DNA of 64,000 nucleotides from contig NZ_JOJM01000019.1 in NCBI RefSeq assembly GCF_000720325.1, forward strand, positions 62,001 through 126,000. Direction: 5' to 3'. The notes beneath the pieces were generated by a model. The model worked only from the letters and a program-made list of their open reading frames with translations. It was not told where the DNA came from and searched no databases. The translations under genes were made by a program, and so were the position numbers. Of the stretch, positions 36,946 through 45,016 are shown piece by piece. Source of the stretch: Streptomyces sp. NRRL B-1347 (GTDB taxonomy: Bacteria > Actinomycetota > Actinomycetes > Streptomycetales > Streptomycetaceae). Each line of letters begins with the position of its first letter. The stretch's first letter is position 1.

Positions 36946-37773
36946 ATGAGTACGACACCTGATCCGCTGGCTCCCCTGGGCGCCCTGCCCGGCGTCCCGG
37001 AGGCCGTGGACTCCGTGCGCAAGGCCGTGGACCGCGTCTACGGGCACCGGATCATGCGCCGCCGCAGCAACGAGATCACCTCGGAGGCCGCGCTGCGCGG
37101 AGCCCGTGGCTCCGCCGTGCTGTCCGGTGCCGAGTGGGCGCTCGAAGAGGTGCGCAGGCGCAGCGACTTCAGCGGTGACGCCGAGGCGCGCGTCATGGGC
37201 GCCGCGCTGCGGCTCACGGCCGAGGCGGGGCAGCTGCTGTCCATCTGGCGGCAGTCGCCGCTGCGGGTCCTCGCGCGGCTGCACCTGGTCGCCGCGGCCG
37301 ACTCGGACGAGGCGGCGGGCCGCCCGCGGCTCGCGGGTGAACCGGTCGACGAGCCCCTGGACGGGCCCCTGTCCGCGCTGGCGCTGCCGGACGCCGACGA
37401 GGTGGCGGGGCGCCTGGAGGGGCTCTCGCGCATCGTCGTCGCGGGCAGTTCGGCGCCCGCCCTGGTGATGGCGTCCGTCGTGCACGGCGAACTCGCGGTG
37501 CTTCGGCCCTTCGGCTCGCACAACGGCCTGGTCGCGCGCGCGGCCGAGCGCGTCGTCCTGGTGGGCAGCGGGCTCGACCCGAAGTCCGTCTGCCCGGCCG
37601 AGGCGGGCCACGCGGAGCTGGGGCGCGACGCCTACGCGGCGGCGCTCGCGGGTTACGCGTCCGGGACGGCGGAGGGAGTCGCTGCCTGGATCGCCCACTG
37701 CGGCAAGGCCGTTGAGCTGGGCGTCAGGGAGTCGACGGCGGTGTGCGAGGCGCTCCAGCGGGGCGCCGCTTAG
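36946..37773 (+). CDS. Fic-like protein with altered motif
   Basis: A protein of 275 residues. The C-terminal half carries LAVLRPFGSHNGLVARA, which lines up with the Fic motif HPF-x-D/E-GNGR-x2-R but lacks the catalytic His (Arg instead), the Asp/Glu and the first Gly. The core adenylyltransferase activity is therefore doubtful. The N-terminal half is helical (ITSEAALRGARGSAVLSGAE). TAGGGT lies seven bases before the ATG and could be a -10 or a ribosome site. A perfect hairpin terminator follows. Confidence 0.78.
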   Translation: MSTTPDPLAPLGALPGVPEAVDSVRKAVDRVYGHRIMRRRSNEITSEAALRGARGSAVLSGAEWALEEVRRRSDFSGDAEARVMGAALRLTAEAGQLLSIWRQSPLRVLARLHLVAAADSDEAAGRPRLAGEPVDEPLDGPLSALALPDADEVAGRLEGLSRIVVAGSSAPALVMASVVHGELAVLRPFGSHNGLVARAAERVVLVGSGLDPKSVCPAEAGHAELGRDAYAAALAGYASGTAEGVAAWIAHCGKAVELGVRESTAVCEALQRGAA

Positions 37774-38224
37774 GGCGTGGCCCGGGGGAGTGTGTGATCG
37801 AGCCTGAACAGGGTTGCGGCGGTACGAGAATTCGTACCGCCGCTGGCATGTTCACCGGGTTACCAAGCGTCCTCGAATCATGTGCCCATCAGGTCGGGAA
37901 CTTTGCCCGTCACCTGGTGTGGCTGGCCCGTAATCGACGGGTCGACGTCGCGTGGGTGCTCGATGTCCATGCTTCGGTCCGTGGGGCCAATTCTGCGGTT
38001 GAAGGTAATCCTCTCGGATGTCCTTGGTCTCGCGGGCCGTTGACTCCTTTGTACTACTGTCCTCCGGGAAGTGGAAGCCCTGACCGCACTTCTTTACTTT
38101 TAGGTTCAAACAAGGGTGAATCGGGCGCGGCTTTCCGGCCGCCCCTCGGAGCCCGGCCGTACCCCTACGCGCGCGTGCCCGTCGCGCCCCTTGGAGAGCG
38201 CGTGTCGCCTGCGGCGCGGTCGGG
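37774..38224. other. Intergenic region between convergent Fic-like and HAD genes
   Basis: This 451-base region begins with the Fic-gene terminator. About 37855-38110 is AT-richer than usual here and is not explained by any gene I can support. No family or RNA motif is recognised in it. Confidence 0.4.
37816..37843 (+). terminator. Terminator of the Fic-like gene
   Basis: A perfect 12-bp stem (37816-37827 with 37832-37843) and a GAAT loop, 43 bases past the stop. Confidence 0.78.
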
Positions 38225-39052
38225 TCAGCCCGCTGCCGCGGTGCGGCGGCGGGTGGCGAACCAGACCAGGCCCGCGGTGGCCGCCGCGGCTCCCACGGCC
38301 GCCGCGGCGACGAGCGCGGGGCGCGGCGGCGCGGGCAGCCGCTGCTTGAGCCGCACCGGGCGGTGGAAATCGAGGATCGGCCACTCGCGCGCGAGTGCCT
38401 CACGGCGCAGCGCCCGGTCGGGGTTGACGGCGTAGGGGTGGCCCACGGACTCCAGCATCGGCATGTCGGTGAACGAGTCGCTGTAGGCGTAGCAGCGCTC
38501 CAGGTCGTACCCCTCCGACTCGGCGAGCTCCTTGATCGCCTCCGCCTTCGTCGGCCCGTACGCGTAGTACTCCACCTCGCCCGTGAAGCAGCCGTCGGGC
38601 CCGACGACCATCCGGGTGGCCACCACCCGGTCCGCGCCGAGCAGTTCGCCGATCGGCTCGACCACCTCGGCGCCCGAGGTGGAGACGATGACGACGTCCC
38701 GCCCGGCGGTGTGGTGCTGCTCGATGAGCGAGGCGGCCTCGTCGTAGATGATCGGGTCGATCAGGTCGTGCAGGGTCTCGGCGACGATCTCCTTGACCTG
38801 CTGCACGTTCCACCCGCGGCAGAGCGCGGACAGGTACTCGCGCATGCGCTCCATCTGGTCGTGGTCCGCGCCACCGGCGAGGAACACGAACTGGGCATAT
38901 GCGGTACGCAGTACCGCTCTGCGGTTGATCAGGCCGCCTTGGTAGAACGACTTGCTGAAGGTGAGGGTGCTCGACTTCGCAATGACCGTCTTGTCCAGGT
39001 CAAAGAAGGCGGCTGTGCGAGGCAAGGAGTGGTTTTCCACGAGCCCGAGCAT
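38225..39052 (-). CDS. HAD-IB family phosphatase with C-terminal membrane anchor
   Basis: A protein of 275 residues. The HAD motifs are AFFDLDKTVI (nucleophile Asp, residues ~14-23), VIVSTSGAEV (Ser), the conserved Lys in PTKAEAI, and YSDSFTDMPML (Asp pair). The GGLINRRAVLRTAYAQF cap is typical of the SerB/CicA-like HAD-IB group. A hydrophobic helix near the C-terminus (VAAAAVGAAAATAGLVWFA) anchors it to the membrane. The substrate is unknown. In M. tuberculosis the orthologue Rv3661 also lies beside ssd with the 6C RNA between them, as here. Confidence 0.9.
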   Translation of the reverse strand: MLGLVENHSLPRTAAFFDLDKTVIAKSSTLTFSKSFYQGGLINRRAVLRTAYAQFVFLAGGADHDQMERMREYLSALCRGWNVQQVKEIVAETLHDLIDPIIYDEAASLIEQHHTAGRDVVIVSTSGAEVVEPIGELLGADRVVATRMVVGPDGCFTGEVEYYAYGPTKAEAIKELAESEGYDLERCYAYSDSFTDMPMLESVGHPYAVNPDRALRREALAREWPILDFHRPVRLKQRLPAPPRPALVAAAAVGAAAATAGLVWFATRRRTAAAG

Positions 39053-39578
39053 AGGCGCCCACCATTCGGCGTAAGCTGAGGCGCGTGGGTTTGCCTGAGA
39101 AGGCTCTCGGGTACACCATGGAAGTCACGGATCGTTCGCGACCGTGCTAACCCGGTCTGGCTCCTCCCCCCCCCCCGAGTCGGACCGAGGGGACGACCCC
39201 CGCTCTCCCCCCCGGCGGGGGTCGTCGCATGTCCGGATGGGTTTTCTCCCCCGTTTTCCGATCTTGAATGATCGCCTCGCGCCGTCATGGGCCGTTGTGG
39301 CGGCGTCGAGCCGTGCCCAAGATTCATCACTGTGCGTAGTCGTAGCGCTGCGCTGCGGAAGTCGTTCGGGGCCTCACCGGTATGGGTGACGGAGATATTC
39401 ACAGCCAGCGTCTTCTCCACAGTTATTGACCAAGATCCACACGATTTCCGGGATCGCAGCACGCTGATTCCGCTCGTGAAGTTCATGGCCGGATTCCACT
39501 GGCCGGTCTTCGCGGGCTGGGATCCGGATGCGCACAGGAGCGCATTCGAGGACTTGCAGCGAGAGGGGGCTGGAGATC
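39053..39578. other. HAD-ssd intergenic region
   Basis: A 526-base divergent region with the HAD gene start at one end, the 6C RNA in the first third and the ssd promoter region in the AT-richer second half (about 39240-39560), where no further structure is clear. Confidence 0.5.
39151..39227 (+). ncRNA. 6C small RNA
   Basis: Two hairpins, each with a C-run in its loop, the defining feature of the actinobacterial 6C RNA. Hairpin 1 has stem 39154-39163 with 39177-39186 (10 pairs including two G-U) and 11 C in the loop (39166-39176). Hairpin 2 has a perfect 12-bp stem 39192-39203 with 39215-39226 and seven C in the loop; it is probably also the terminator. The location between a HAD phosphatase gene and ssd is the same as M. 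tuberculosis B11/6C. The true 5' end may be about 30 bases further left, if TACACC near 39111 is the -10. Family knowledge: the C-runs pair with G-rich stretches near mRNA starts. Confidence 0.88.
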
Positions 39579-40721
39579 GTGGCCGGAGTCATTACGGGCG
39601 ACGCGTCGCCGCCGTCCGACGGGCGGCCCGGCGCACCACTGATCGTCACCGAGGACGCGGACCTGCTGGATGACCTGCTGCGGCTGTGCGCCGCCGCGGG
39701 TGCGCGACCAGAGGTGCACCACGGCGTGCCGGAGCGCGGGGGCGGCAGGGACACCTGGAAATCGGCCCCGCTCGTCCTGGTCGGGGACGACGCGGCGGAC
39801 CGGGTGCGCGGGGCCGCGCGGCGGCGCGGGGTGGTGCTGGTTGGGCGGGATCAGGACGATTCCGACGTATGGCGGCGGGCGGTGGAGATCGGCGCGGAGC
39901 AGGTCCTCGTCCTGCCGGACGGCGAGCAGTGGCTGGTGGACCGCATCGCGGACGTGGCCGAGGGCGTGGGGCGGCCCGCGCTCACCATCGGCGTGATCGG
40001 GGGCCGGGGCGGTGCCGGAGCCTCCACCCTGGCCTGTGCCCTCGCCGTCACGGCGGCGCGCGCCCGGCGCCGCACCATGCTCATCGACGCCGACCCGCTG
40101 GGCGGCGGGCTCGACGTCCTGCTCGGCGGCGAGGCCGCGGACGGGCTGCGCTGGCCCGCCTTCGCCCAGTCGCGCGGCCGGGTCGGCGGCGGCGCCCTGG
40201 AGGAGTCGCTGCCCCAGCTGCACGACCTGCGGGTGCTCAGCTGGGATCGCGGCGACACCGTGGCCGTGGCCCCGCAGGCGATGCGGGCCGTCCTCGCCGC
40301 GGCCCGAAGGCGCGGCGGCGTGGTGGTCGTGGACCTGCCGCGCCGCGTGGACGAGACGGTGGGGGAGGCGCTGGCCCAGCTCGACCTGGGCCTCCTGGTG
40401 GTGCCGCGCGAGCTGCGCGCGGTGGCCGGGGCCCGCCGAGTCGCGTCGGCCGTGGGCATGGTGCTGCGGGACCTGCGGGCGGTGGCCGCCACAGGCCGGT
40501 CCGGGCGCGGCGCGCTCGACGGCGGTGACGGCCTCGACGCGGGCGAGATCGCACGCCTCCTCCAGCTGCCGCTCGTCGGTGAGCTGCCCTGGGAGCACGG
40601 CCTCGCGGCGGCCCTGGACGGCGGACGGCCACCCGGCGGCCTGGCACGCGGACCGCTTGCCCGGTTCTGCGCCGCCTTCTGGCAGCAGCTTCCGGTCGAC
40701 GCCACCGGAGGGCGCGTATGA
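39579..40721 (+). CDS. ssd: Ssd, septum-site-determining CpaE-like ATPase
   Basis: A protein of 380 residues. An N-terminal receiver-like region (about 1-120) precedes a MinD/ParA-type domain with the altered P-loop GGRGGAGASTLA near residue 145: the usual signature lysines are replaced by Arg and Ala, as in the CpaE/Ssd group. A DLPRRVDE segment follows. Family knowledge: mycobacterial Ssd affects septation, and CpaE localises Tad pilus machinery. The start is GTG 39579 with GGAG seven bases upstream. The stop overlaps the tadA start by four bases, so it leads the tad operon. Confidence 0.9.
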   Translation: MAGVITGDASPPSDGRPGAPLIVTEDADLLDDLLRLCAAAGARPEVHHGVPERGGGRDTWKSAPLVLVGDDAADRVRGAARRRGVVLVGRDQDDSDVWRRAVEIGAEQVLVLPDGEQWLVDRIADVAEGVGRPALTIGVIGGRGGAGASTLACALAVTAARARRRTMLIDADPLGGGLDVLLGGEAADGLRWPAFAQSRGRVGGGALEESLPQLHDLRVLSWDRGDTVAVAPQAMRAVLAAARRRGGVVVVDLPRRVDETVGEALAQLDLGLLVVPRELRAVAGARRVASAVGMVLRDLRAVAATGRSGRGALDGGDGLDAGEIARLLQLPLVGELPWEHGLAAALDGGRPPGGLARGPLARFCAAFWQQLPVDATGGRV

Positions 40722-41887
40722 ACGCGGTCGTGGGCGCGCGCATGCTGGACGGCGTACGCCAGTGGCTCGCGGCGAACGGCACGGAGCCGACCCCGGCCCG
40801 GGTCGCCGAAGCACTGCGGGCGCAGGCAGGCGTCCTGGGGGACGCCGAAGTCCTGGGGGCGGCAGAGCAGCTGCGCTCCGAGCTCGTGGGCGCGGGCCCG
40901 CTGGAGCCCCTGCTCGCGGACCCTTCGGTGACCGATGTGCTGGTGTCCGCGCCCGACCGGGTGTGGGTGGACCGGGGCGGCGGCCTGGAGCTCACAGACG
41001 TGGCCTTCCGGGACGCGGCGGCCGTGCGGCGGCTCGCCCAGCGCCTCGCGGCGGTCGCGGGACGGCGCCTGGACGACGCGCGGCCCTGGGCGGACGCCCG
41101 CCTTCCGGACGGCACCCGGCTGCACGCCGTCCTGCCCCCGGTTGCCGTCGGCTCGGCGTGCCTGTCGCTGCGGGTCGTGCGGCCGCGGGCTTTCACCCTC
41201 GCGGAGCTGACCGCGGCGGGCACGGTGCCGCCCGGCGGCGAGCGCTTCCTGCGCGCCCTGCTCGACGCCCGCCTGTCGTACGTGATCAGCGGCGGCACGG
41301 GCAGCGGCAAGACCACGCTCCTGAGCACCCTCCTCGGCCTGGTCGGCCCGGGGGAGCGGATCGTGCTCGCCGAGGACTCCGCCGAGCTGCGCCCCGAGCA
41401 CCCCCATGTGGTGCGCTTGGAGACCCGGCAGGCGAACCAGGAGGGCGCGGGCTCCGTCGGCCTCGACGACTTGGTCCGCCAAGCCCTGCGGATGCGACCC
41501 GACCGGCTCGTCGTGGGCGAGGTGCGAGGCCCGGAGGTGGTGCATCTGCTGGCCGCGCTCAATACGGGCCACGAGGGCGGCTGCGGCACGCTGCACGCGA
41601 ACGCCGCGGCGGACGTCCCGGCCCGTCTGGAGGCCCTGGGCACGGCTGCCGGGCTCGACCGCGCGGCCCTGCACAGCCAGGTGGCGGCCGCGCTCTCGGT
41701 GGTCATCCATCTCGCGCGGGACCGGGCCGGGCGCCGCCGCGTTGCCGAGGTGCACGTCCTGGAGCGGGACGCCACGGGGCTTGTGGCGACGGTGCCCGCG
41801 CTGCGGTGGGGCGAGCGCGGCTTCGTCCAGGAGCGCGGCTGGCGGCGGTTGAGCGCCCTGCTCGGGAGCCGGGGTGAGACCGCATGA
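40718..41887 (+). CDS. tadA: TadA-type pilus/secretion ATPase
   Basis: A protein of 389 residues, the hexameric ATPase of the Tad (Flp) pilus. Walker A SGGTGSGKTTLL lies near residue 190, the Walker B/aspartate box IVLAEDSAELR follows, and GTLHANAAADVPARLEAL is the conserved His-box region. It is somewhat shorter at the N-terminus than proteobacterial TadA. Four-base overlaps with both ssd and tadB show tight coupling. Confidence 0.94.
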   Translation: MNAVVGARMLDGVRQWLAANGTEPTPARVAEALRAQAGVLGDAEVLGAAEQLRSELVGAGPLEPLLADPSVTDVLVSAPDRVWVDRGGGLELTDVAFRDAAAVRRLAQRLAAVAGRRLDDARPWADARLPDGTRLHAVLPPVAVGSACLSLRVVRPRAFTLAELTAAGTVPPGGERFLRALLDARLSYVISGGTGSGKTTLLSTLLGLVGPGERIVLAEDSAELRPEHPHVVRLETRQANQEGAGSVGLDDLVRQALRMRPDRLVVGEVRGPEVVHLLAALNTGHEGGCGTLHANAAADVPARLEALGTAAGLDRAALHSQVAAALSVVIHLARDRAGRRRVAEVHVLERDATGLVATVPALRWGERGFVQERGWRRLSALLGSRGETA

Positions 41888-42777
41888 GCGCGGCGATGGC
41901 CTGGGGCGCGGCACTGTGCGCGGGCGGGTCGGTATGGCTCCTGGGCGGACGATCCCGGGCCCGGGAGCTGAGGCGGGCCAGGGCGGCGCTCGCGGCGCCC
42001 GGGTCGGTGGTCCCCGGGTCGGCTTGGCGCCGGGCTGCCGCCGGGGCGCGCGAGCGGCTCGCCGGCCGCGTGGGACCTGAAGCGTGGGTCCTGGTGGGCG
42101 GATTGGCCGTCGCGATCCTGGGCGAATCGGTGGTGCCGCTCGTCGCGGGGGCGGTCGGCGTGCCACTGGCCGGGCGGCTGCGCAGAGCCCGGGAGGCCCG
42201 CCGGGAGCGGGAGCGGCGGGCGGACGCGGTGATCGCCTTGTGCGGGGCGCTCGCGGGCGAGGTGCGCGCGGGACGGCAGCCGGGGGAGGCGCTGCGGACG
42301 GCCACGGAAGCCACGGAGCCCATGGCCATCGGTCGGGCCACAGGCCGGGAGCTCGGCGGGGAGCGGGCCGGGGTGCTCGCGGCGGCGCGGTTCGGCGGGG
42401 ATGTGCCCGGGGCGCTGCGGGAGGCCGCGCGGGAACCCGGCGGGGAGGGGCTCCTGGGGCTCGCGGCCTGCTGGCGGGTCGCCGTCGACCGGGGCGCGGG
42501 CCTCGCGACGGGCCTGGAGCGCCTGGAAGGCGCCCTGCGCGCCGAGCGAGATCAACGGTCCGATCTTCGAGCCCAGTTGGCGGGCGCCCGCTCGACGGCC
42601 GTACTGCTAGCCGGACTTCCCGCACTCGGCCTGCTGATGGGCGCCGCGCTCGGCGCCCGGCCGCTGCGGGTGCTGCTGCACACGGGAGCGGGGTTCGGGT
42701 GCCTCCTCGTGGGCGGACTCCTGGAGGGCGCGGGCGCCTGGTGGGCGCTGCGGATCATGCGGAAGGCGGAGGGGTGA
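41884..42777 (+). CDS. tadB: TadB-like inner membrane platform protein
   Basis: A protein of 297 residues with a T2SF-type helical domain in the middle (EARRERERRADAVIALCGALAGEVRAGR) and membrane helices at both ends (AWVLVGGLAVAIL; LLAGLPALGLLMGAAL; FGCLLVGGLLE). It pairs with TadC to form the pilus assembly platform. It overlaps tadA by four bases; its stop overlaps the tadC start by one base (TGATG). Confidence 0.88.
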   Translation: MSAAMAWGAALCAGGSVWLLGGRSRARELRRARAALAAPGSVVPGSAWRRAAAGARERLAGRVGPEAWVLVGGLAVAILGESVVPLVAGAVGVPLAGRLRRAREARRERERRADAVIALCGALAGEVRAGRQPGEALRTATEATEPMAIGRATGRELGGERAGVLAAARFGGDVPGALREAAREPGGEGLLGLAACWRVAVDRGAGLATGLERLEGALRAERDQRSDLRAQLAGARSTAVLLAGLPALGLLMGAALGARPLRVLLHTGAGFGCLLVGGLLEGAGAWWALRIMRKAEG

Positions 42778-43592
42778 TGGGCGAGGCCGAGGTTTTCCAC
42801 AGGCTGGGGGTGGCCCTGTGGTCGGCGGTGGCGGTGTGGTGGCTGGTCCTCGTGACAGCGATGGCCCGACGCGAACGGGCCCTGGGCGGAAGGGTGGTGG
42901 CGGTTCTGGGGGAGCGCGGACGGCCGGGCCGGTCCTGGCTGTGGAAGCCCGAGTGGCGCGGGCGGTGGCGTGGCGGGCTGTCCGGGCGGCGGGACGAGCT
43001 CCGCGTGCGGCTCGCCGTGGTCGGAGCGGTCGGAGTCGGCTGGGCGCTGATCGGCGGGGTGACGGGGCTCCTGGTCGGCGCGGGCCTCGGCTGTGCCGTG
43101 GCCCGGATAGGGCGGGGCGGCGGCTTGGAGGCGGAGTTCGACACGGCTGAGGCGGCACGTCAACTGCCCTTGGCGGCCGACCTGGTGGCGGCGTGCGTGG
43201 CCGCCGGGGCCGGGCCGGTCGTGGCGGCCCAGGCCGTCGGGGAGTCACTGCGCGGGCCGGTCGGCGAGCGGCTCGCGTGGGGCGCGGCGCAGGTGCGGCT
43301 CGGCGGGGCGCCCGCGGACGCCTGGCGCCAGTTGAGTGCCGTACCGGGCGCCGGGGCGCTGGCCCGACTCCTGGAGCGGGCGGGTGAGTCCGGGGCGCCC
43401 GCGGCCGACCCCGTGGCCCGCCTCGCGGCGGACTGCCGGGCCGAGAGAGCACGCGAGGCGACCGCCCGGGCGCGCCGGGCCGCGGTCTCGATGACGGCAC
43501 CGGTGGGGCTGTGCTTCCTTCCAGCGTTCATCGCCCTCGGAGTGGTGCCGGTGGTCGTGGGCCTCGGGGGAGCACTGCTGAGCGCCCGGTGA
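42777..43592 (+). CDS. tadC: TadC-like inner membrane platform protein
   Basis: A protein of 271 residues with the second T2SF-type domain (LPLAADLVAACVAAGAGPVVAAQAVG, here cited in part) and membrane helices at the N-terminus (ALWSAVAVWWLVLV), middle (GVGWALIGGVTGLLVGAGL) and C-terminus (GLCFLPAFIALGVVPVVVGL). It is the partner of TadB. GGAGGGG precedes the ATG within the tadB end. Confidence 0.88.
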   Translation: MGEAEVFHRLGVALWSAVAVWWLVLVTAMARRERALGGRVVAVLGERGRPGRSWLWKPEWRGRWRGGLSGRRDELRVRLAVVGAVGVGWALIGGVTGLLVGAGLGCAVARIGRGGGLEAEFDTAEAARQLPLAADLVAACVAAGAGPVVAAQAVGESLRGPVGERLAWGAAQVRLGGAPADAWRQLSAVPGAGALARLLERAGESGAPAADPVARLAADCRAERAREATARARRAAVSMTAPVGLCFLPAFIALGVVPVVVGLGGALLSAR

Positions 43593-43650
43593 AGGGGCGC
43601 CGTCGACCGCACCGACAGGAAGGGCGGAGGTGAGCAAGGACAGGAATCTC

Positions 43651-43725
43651 GAATCTCAACGACACGAATCTCAACGACACGAATCTGAACGGCTCGGAAC
43701 TCAACGACTCGGGCTCAACGAGTCG
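43651..43725. repeat. 15-bp tandem repeat between tadC and the pilin gene
   Basis: GAATCTCAACGACAC is present exactly at 43651 and 43666, then with changes at 43681, 43696 and 43711. A GTG (43630) with GGGCGGAGG upstream opens a frame through the repeat, but it is out of frame with the pilin gene. Confidence 0.8.
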
Positions 43726-43744
43726 ACATCTCATGGGGGTTGTC

Positions 43745-44030
<286 letters not shown>

Positions 44031-44044
<14 letters not shown>

Positions 44045-44468
44045 GGCCGGGACGGACGGAGACGGCGTCACGGGCCTGGCTGACGGAGGGCCCGGGAAGC
44101 GGGGCGACGCCGGGTTCGTGACGGCGGAGGCGGCCGTGGTCCTGCCGACCCTGGTGCTGTTCACGATGGGGCTCTTGTGGGTCCTCATGACCGCGTCCGC
44201 GCAGATCCAGTGCGTGGACGCGGCCCGGGCCGGGGCCCGTGCGATGGCGCGCCAGGACCCGCAGGGCACGGCCGTGGCGGCGGCCCGGCAGGCGGCGCCA
44301 CGCGGGGCACAGGTCGCAGTGCGCAGGGACGGGGACTTGGTGCGGGTCGAGGTGGTGGCGCCGTCACCGGGGCCGCGGCCCTTGGGGCTCGGAGTGCGGC
44401 TGCGCGCGGAGGCCGTGGCGCTGGCGGAGGACGCGGTGGGGGCGGGCACTGTGGGGGTGGGCACGTGA
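44031..44468 (+). CDS. tadE: TadE-like minor pilin
   Basis: A protein of 145 residues. After a short polar leader, GFVTAEAAVVLPTLVLFTMG shows the TadE signature: a Glu near the start of a long hydrophobic helix. The rest is a small globular extracellular domain. The start lies inside the last codons of the pilin gene and the stop overlaps the next gene (GTGA), so it is translationally coupled on both sides. Confidence 0.87.
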
Positions 44469-45016
44469 GACGGGCCGGATCGTGGGCGGACCGCAGCGGT
44501 GCCCCGGCGGTCCGAGGGGGCGCGTGGGCGGACCGGGGTGCGGCCACGGTGTGGGTGGTGGTCGTCCTGGCCGTGCTGTGCGTGGTCACCGGTGCCGTCC
44601 TGGCGATGGGCCAGGTGGTGGTCGCCCGGCACCGGGCGGGCGGCGCCGCCGACTTGGCCGCGCTCGCGGCGGCGGACCACTGGATGTCTGGTCCCGACGA
44701 CGCCTGCGCACGGGCCGGCCGGGTGGCGCGGGCGCAGGGCACGCGGATCGTGCGGTGCGAGGTCCGGGGCCAGGTGTCGGACGTGACGGCGGCGGCGGAG
44801 CTCGGGCCGTTCACGACGGAGGTCAGGTCGCGGGCAGGGCCTGCGATGCCGACGGGACTCACGAGGCCCACAGGGGCTGGGGGCCTCACAGGCCCTGTGA
44901 GGCCCCCGGGGCCCATGAGGCCTCCCGGGGCGCCTGGGCACGGCTCGGCCGACGCACCTCGGAAGGACCCAGCTGATGGACCCGGGCAGGGCCCATACGA
45001 CGCATCCGGGCCCCGC
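44465..45016 (+). CDS. TadF/Rv3654c-like pilus-associated protein, no stop before the convergent helicase gene
   Basis: From GTG 44465, overlapping tadE by four bases, about 130 residues match the Rv3654c-type family: RGAATVWVVVVLAVLCVV is the TadE-like helix, and HRAGGAADLAALAAADHW is the family signature. After about 44850 the frame becomes Pro/Gly/Arg-rich. A strong hairpin lies at 44879-44907. There is no in-frame stop until 47089, deep on the antisense strand of the helicase gene. The end given (45016) is only where the helicase stop begins. A one-base shift would allow a stop at 44976. Either the natural stop was lost or there is a frameshift. Confidence 0.7.
44879..44907 (+). terminator. 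Terminator-like hairpin within the TadF-like frame
   Basis: Two perfect 14-base arms (44879-44892 and 44894-44907) meet at a single base, so the working stem is about 12-13 bp with a small loop. It probably ends the tad operon transcript, and faces the convergent helicase gene. Confidence 0.6.

Noticed and set aside
37852..38403. Open frames between the Fic-like and HAD genes
   Set aside because: Arg/Pro-rich shadows or frames with no ribosome site; no family features.
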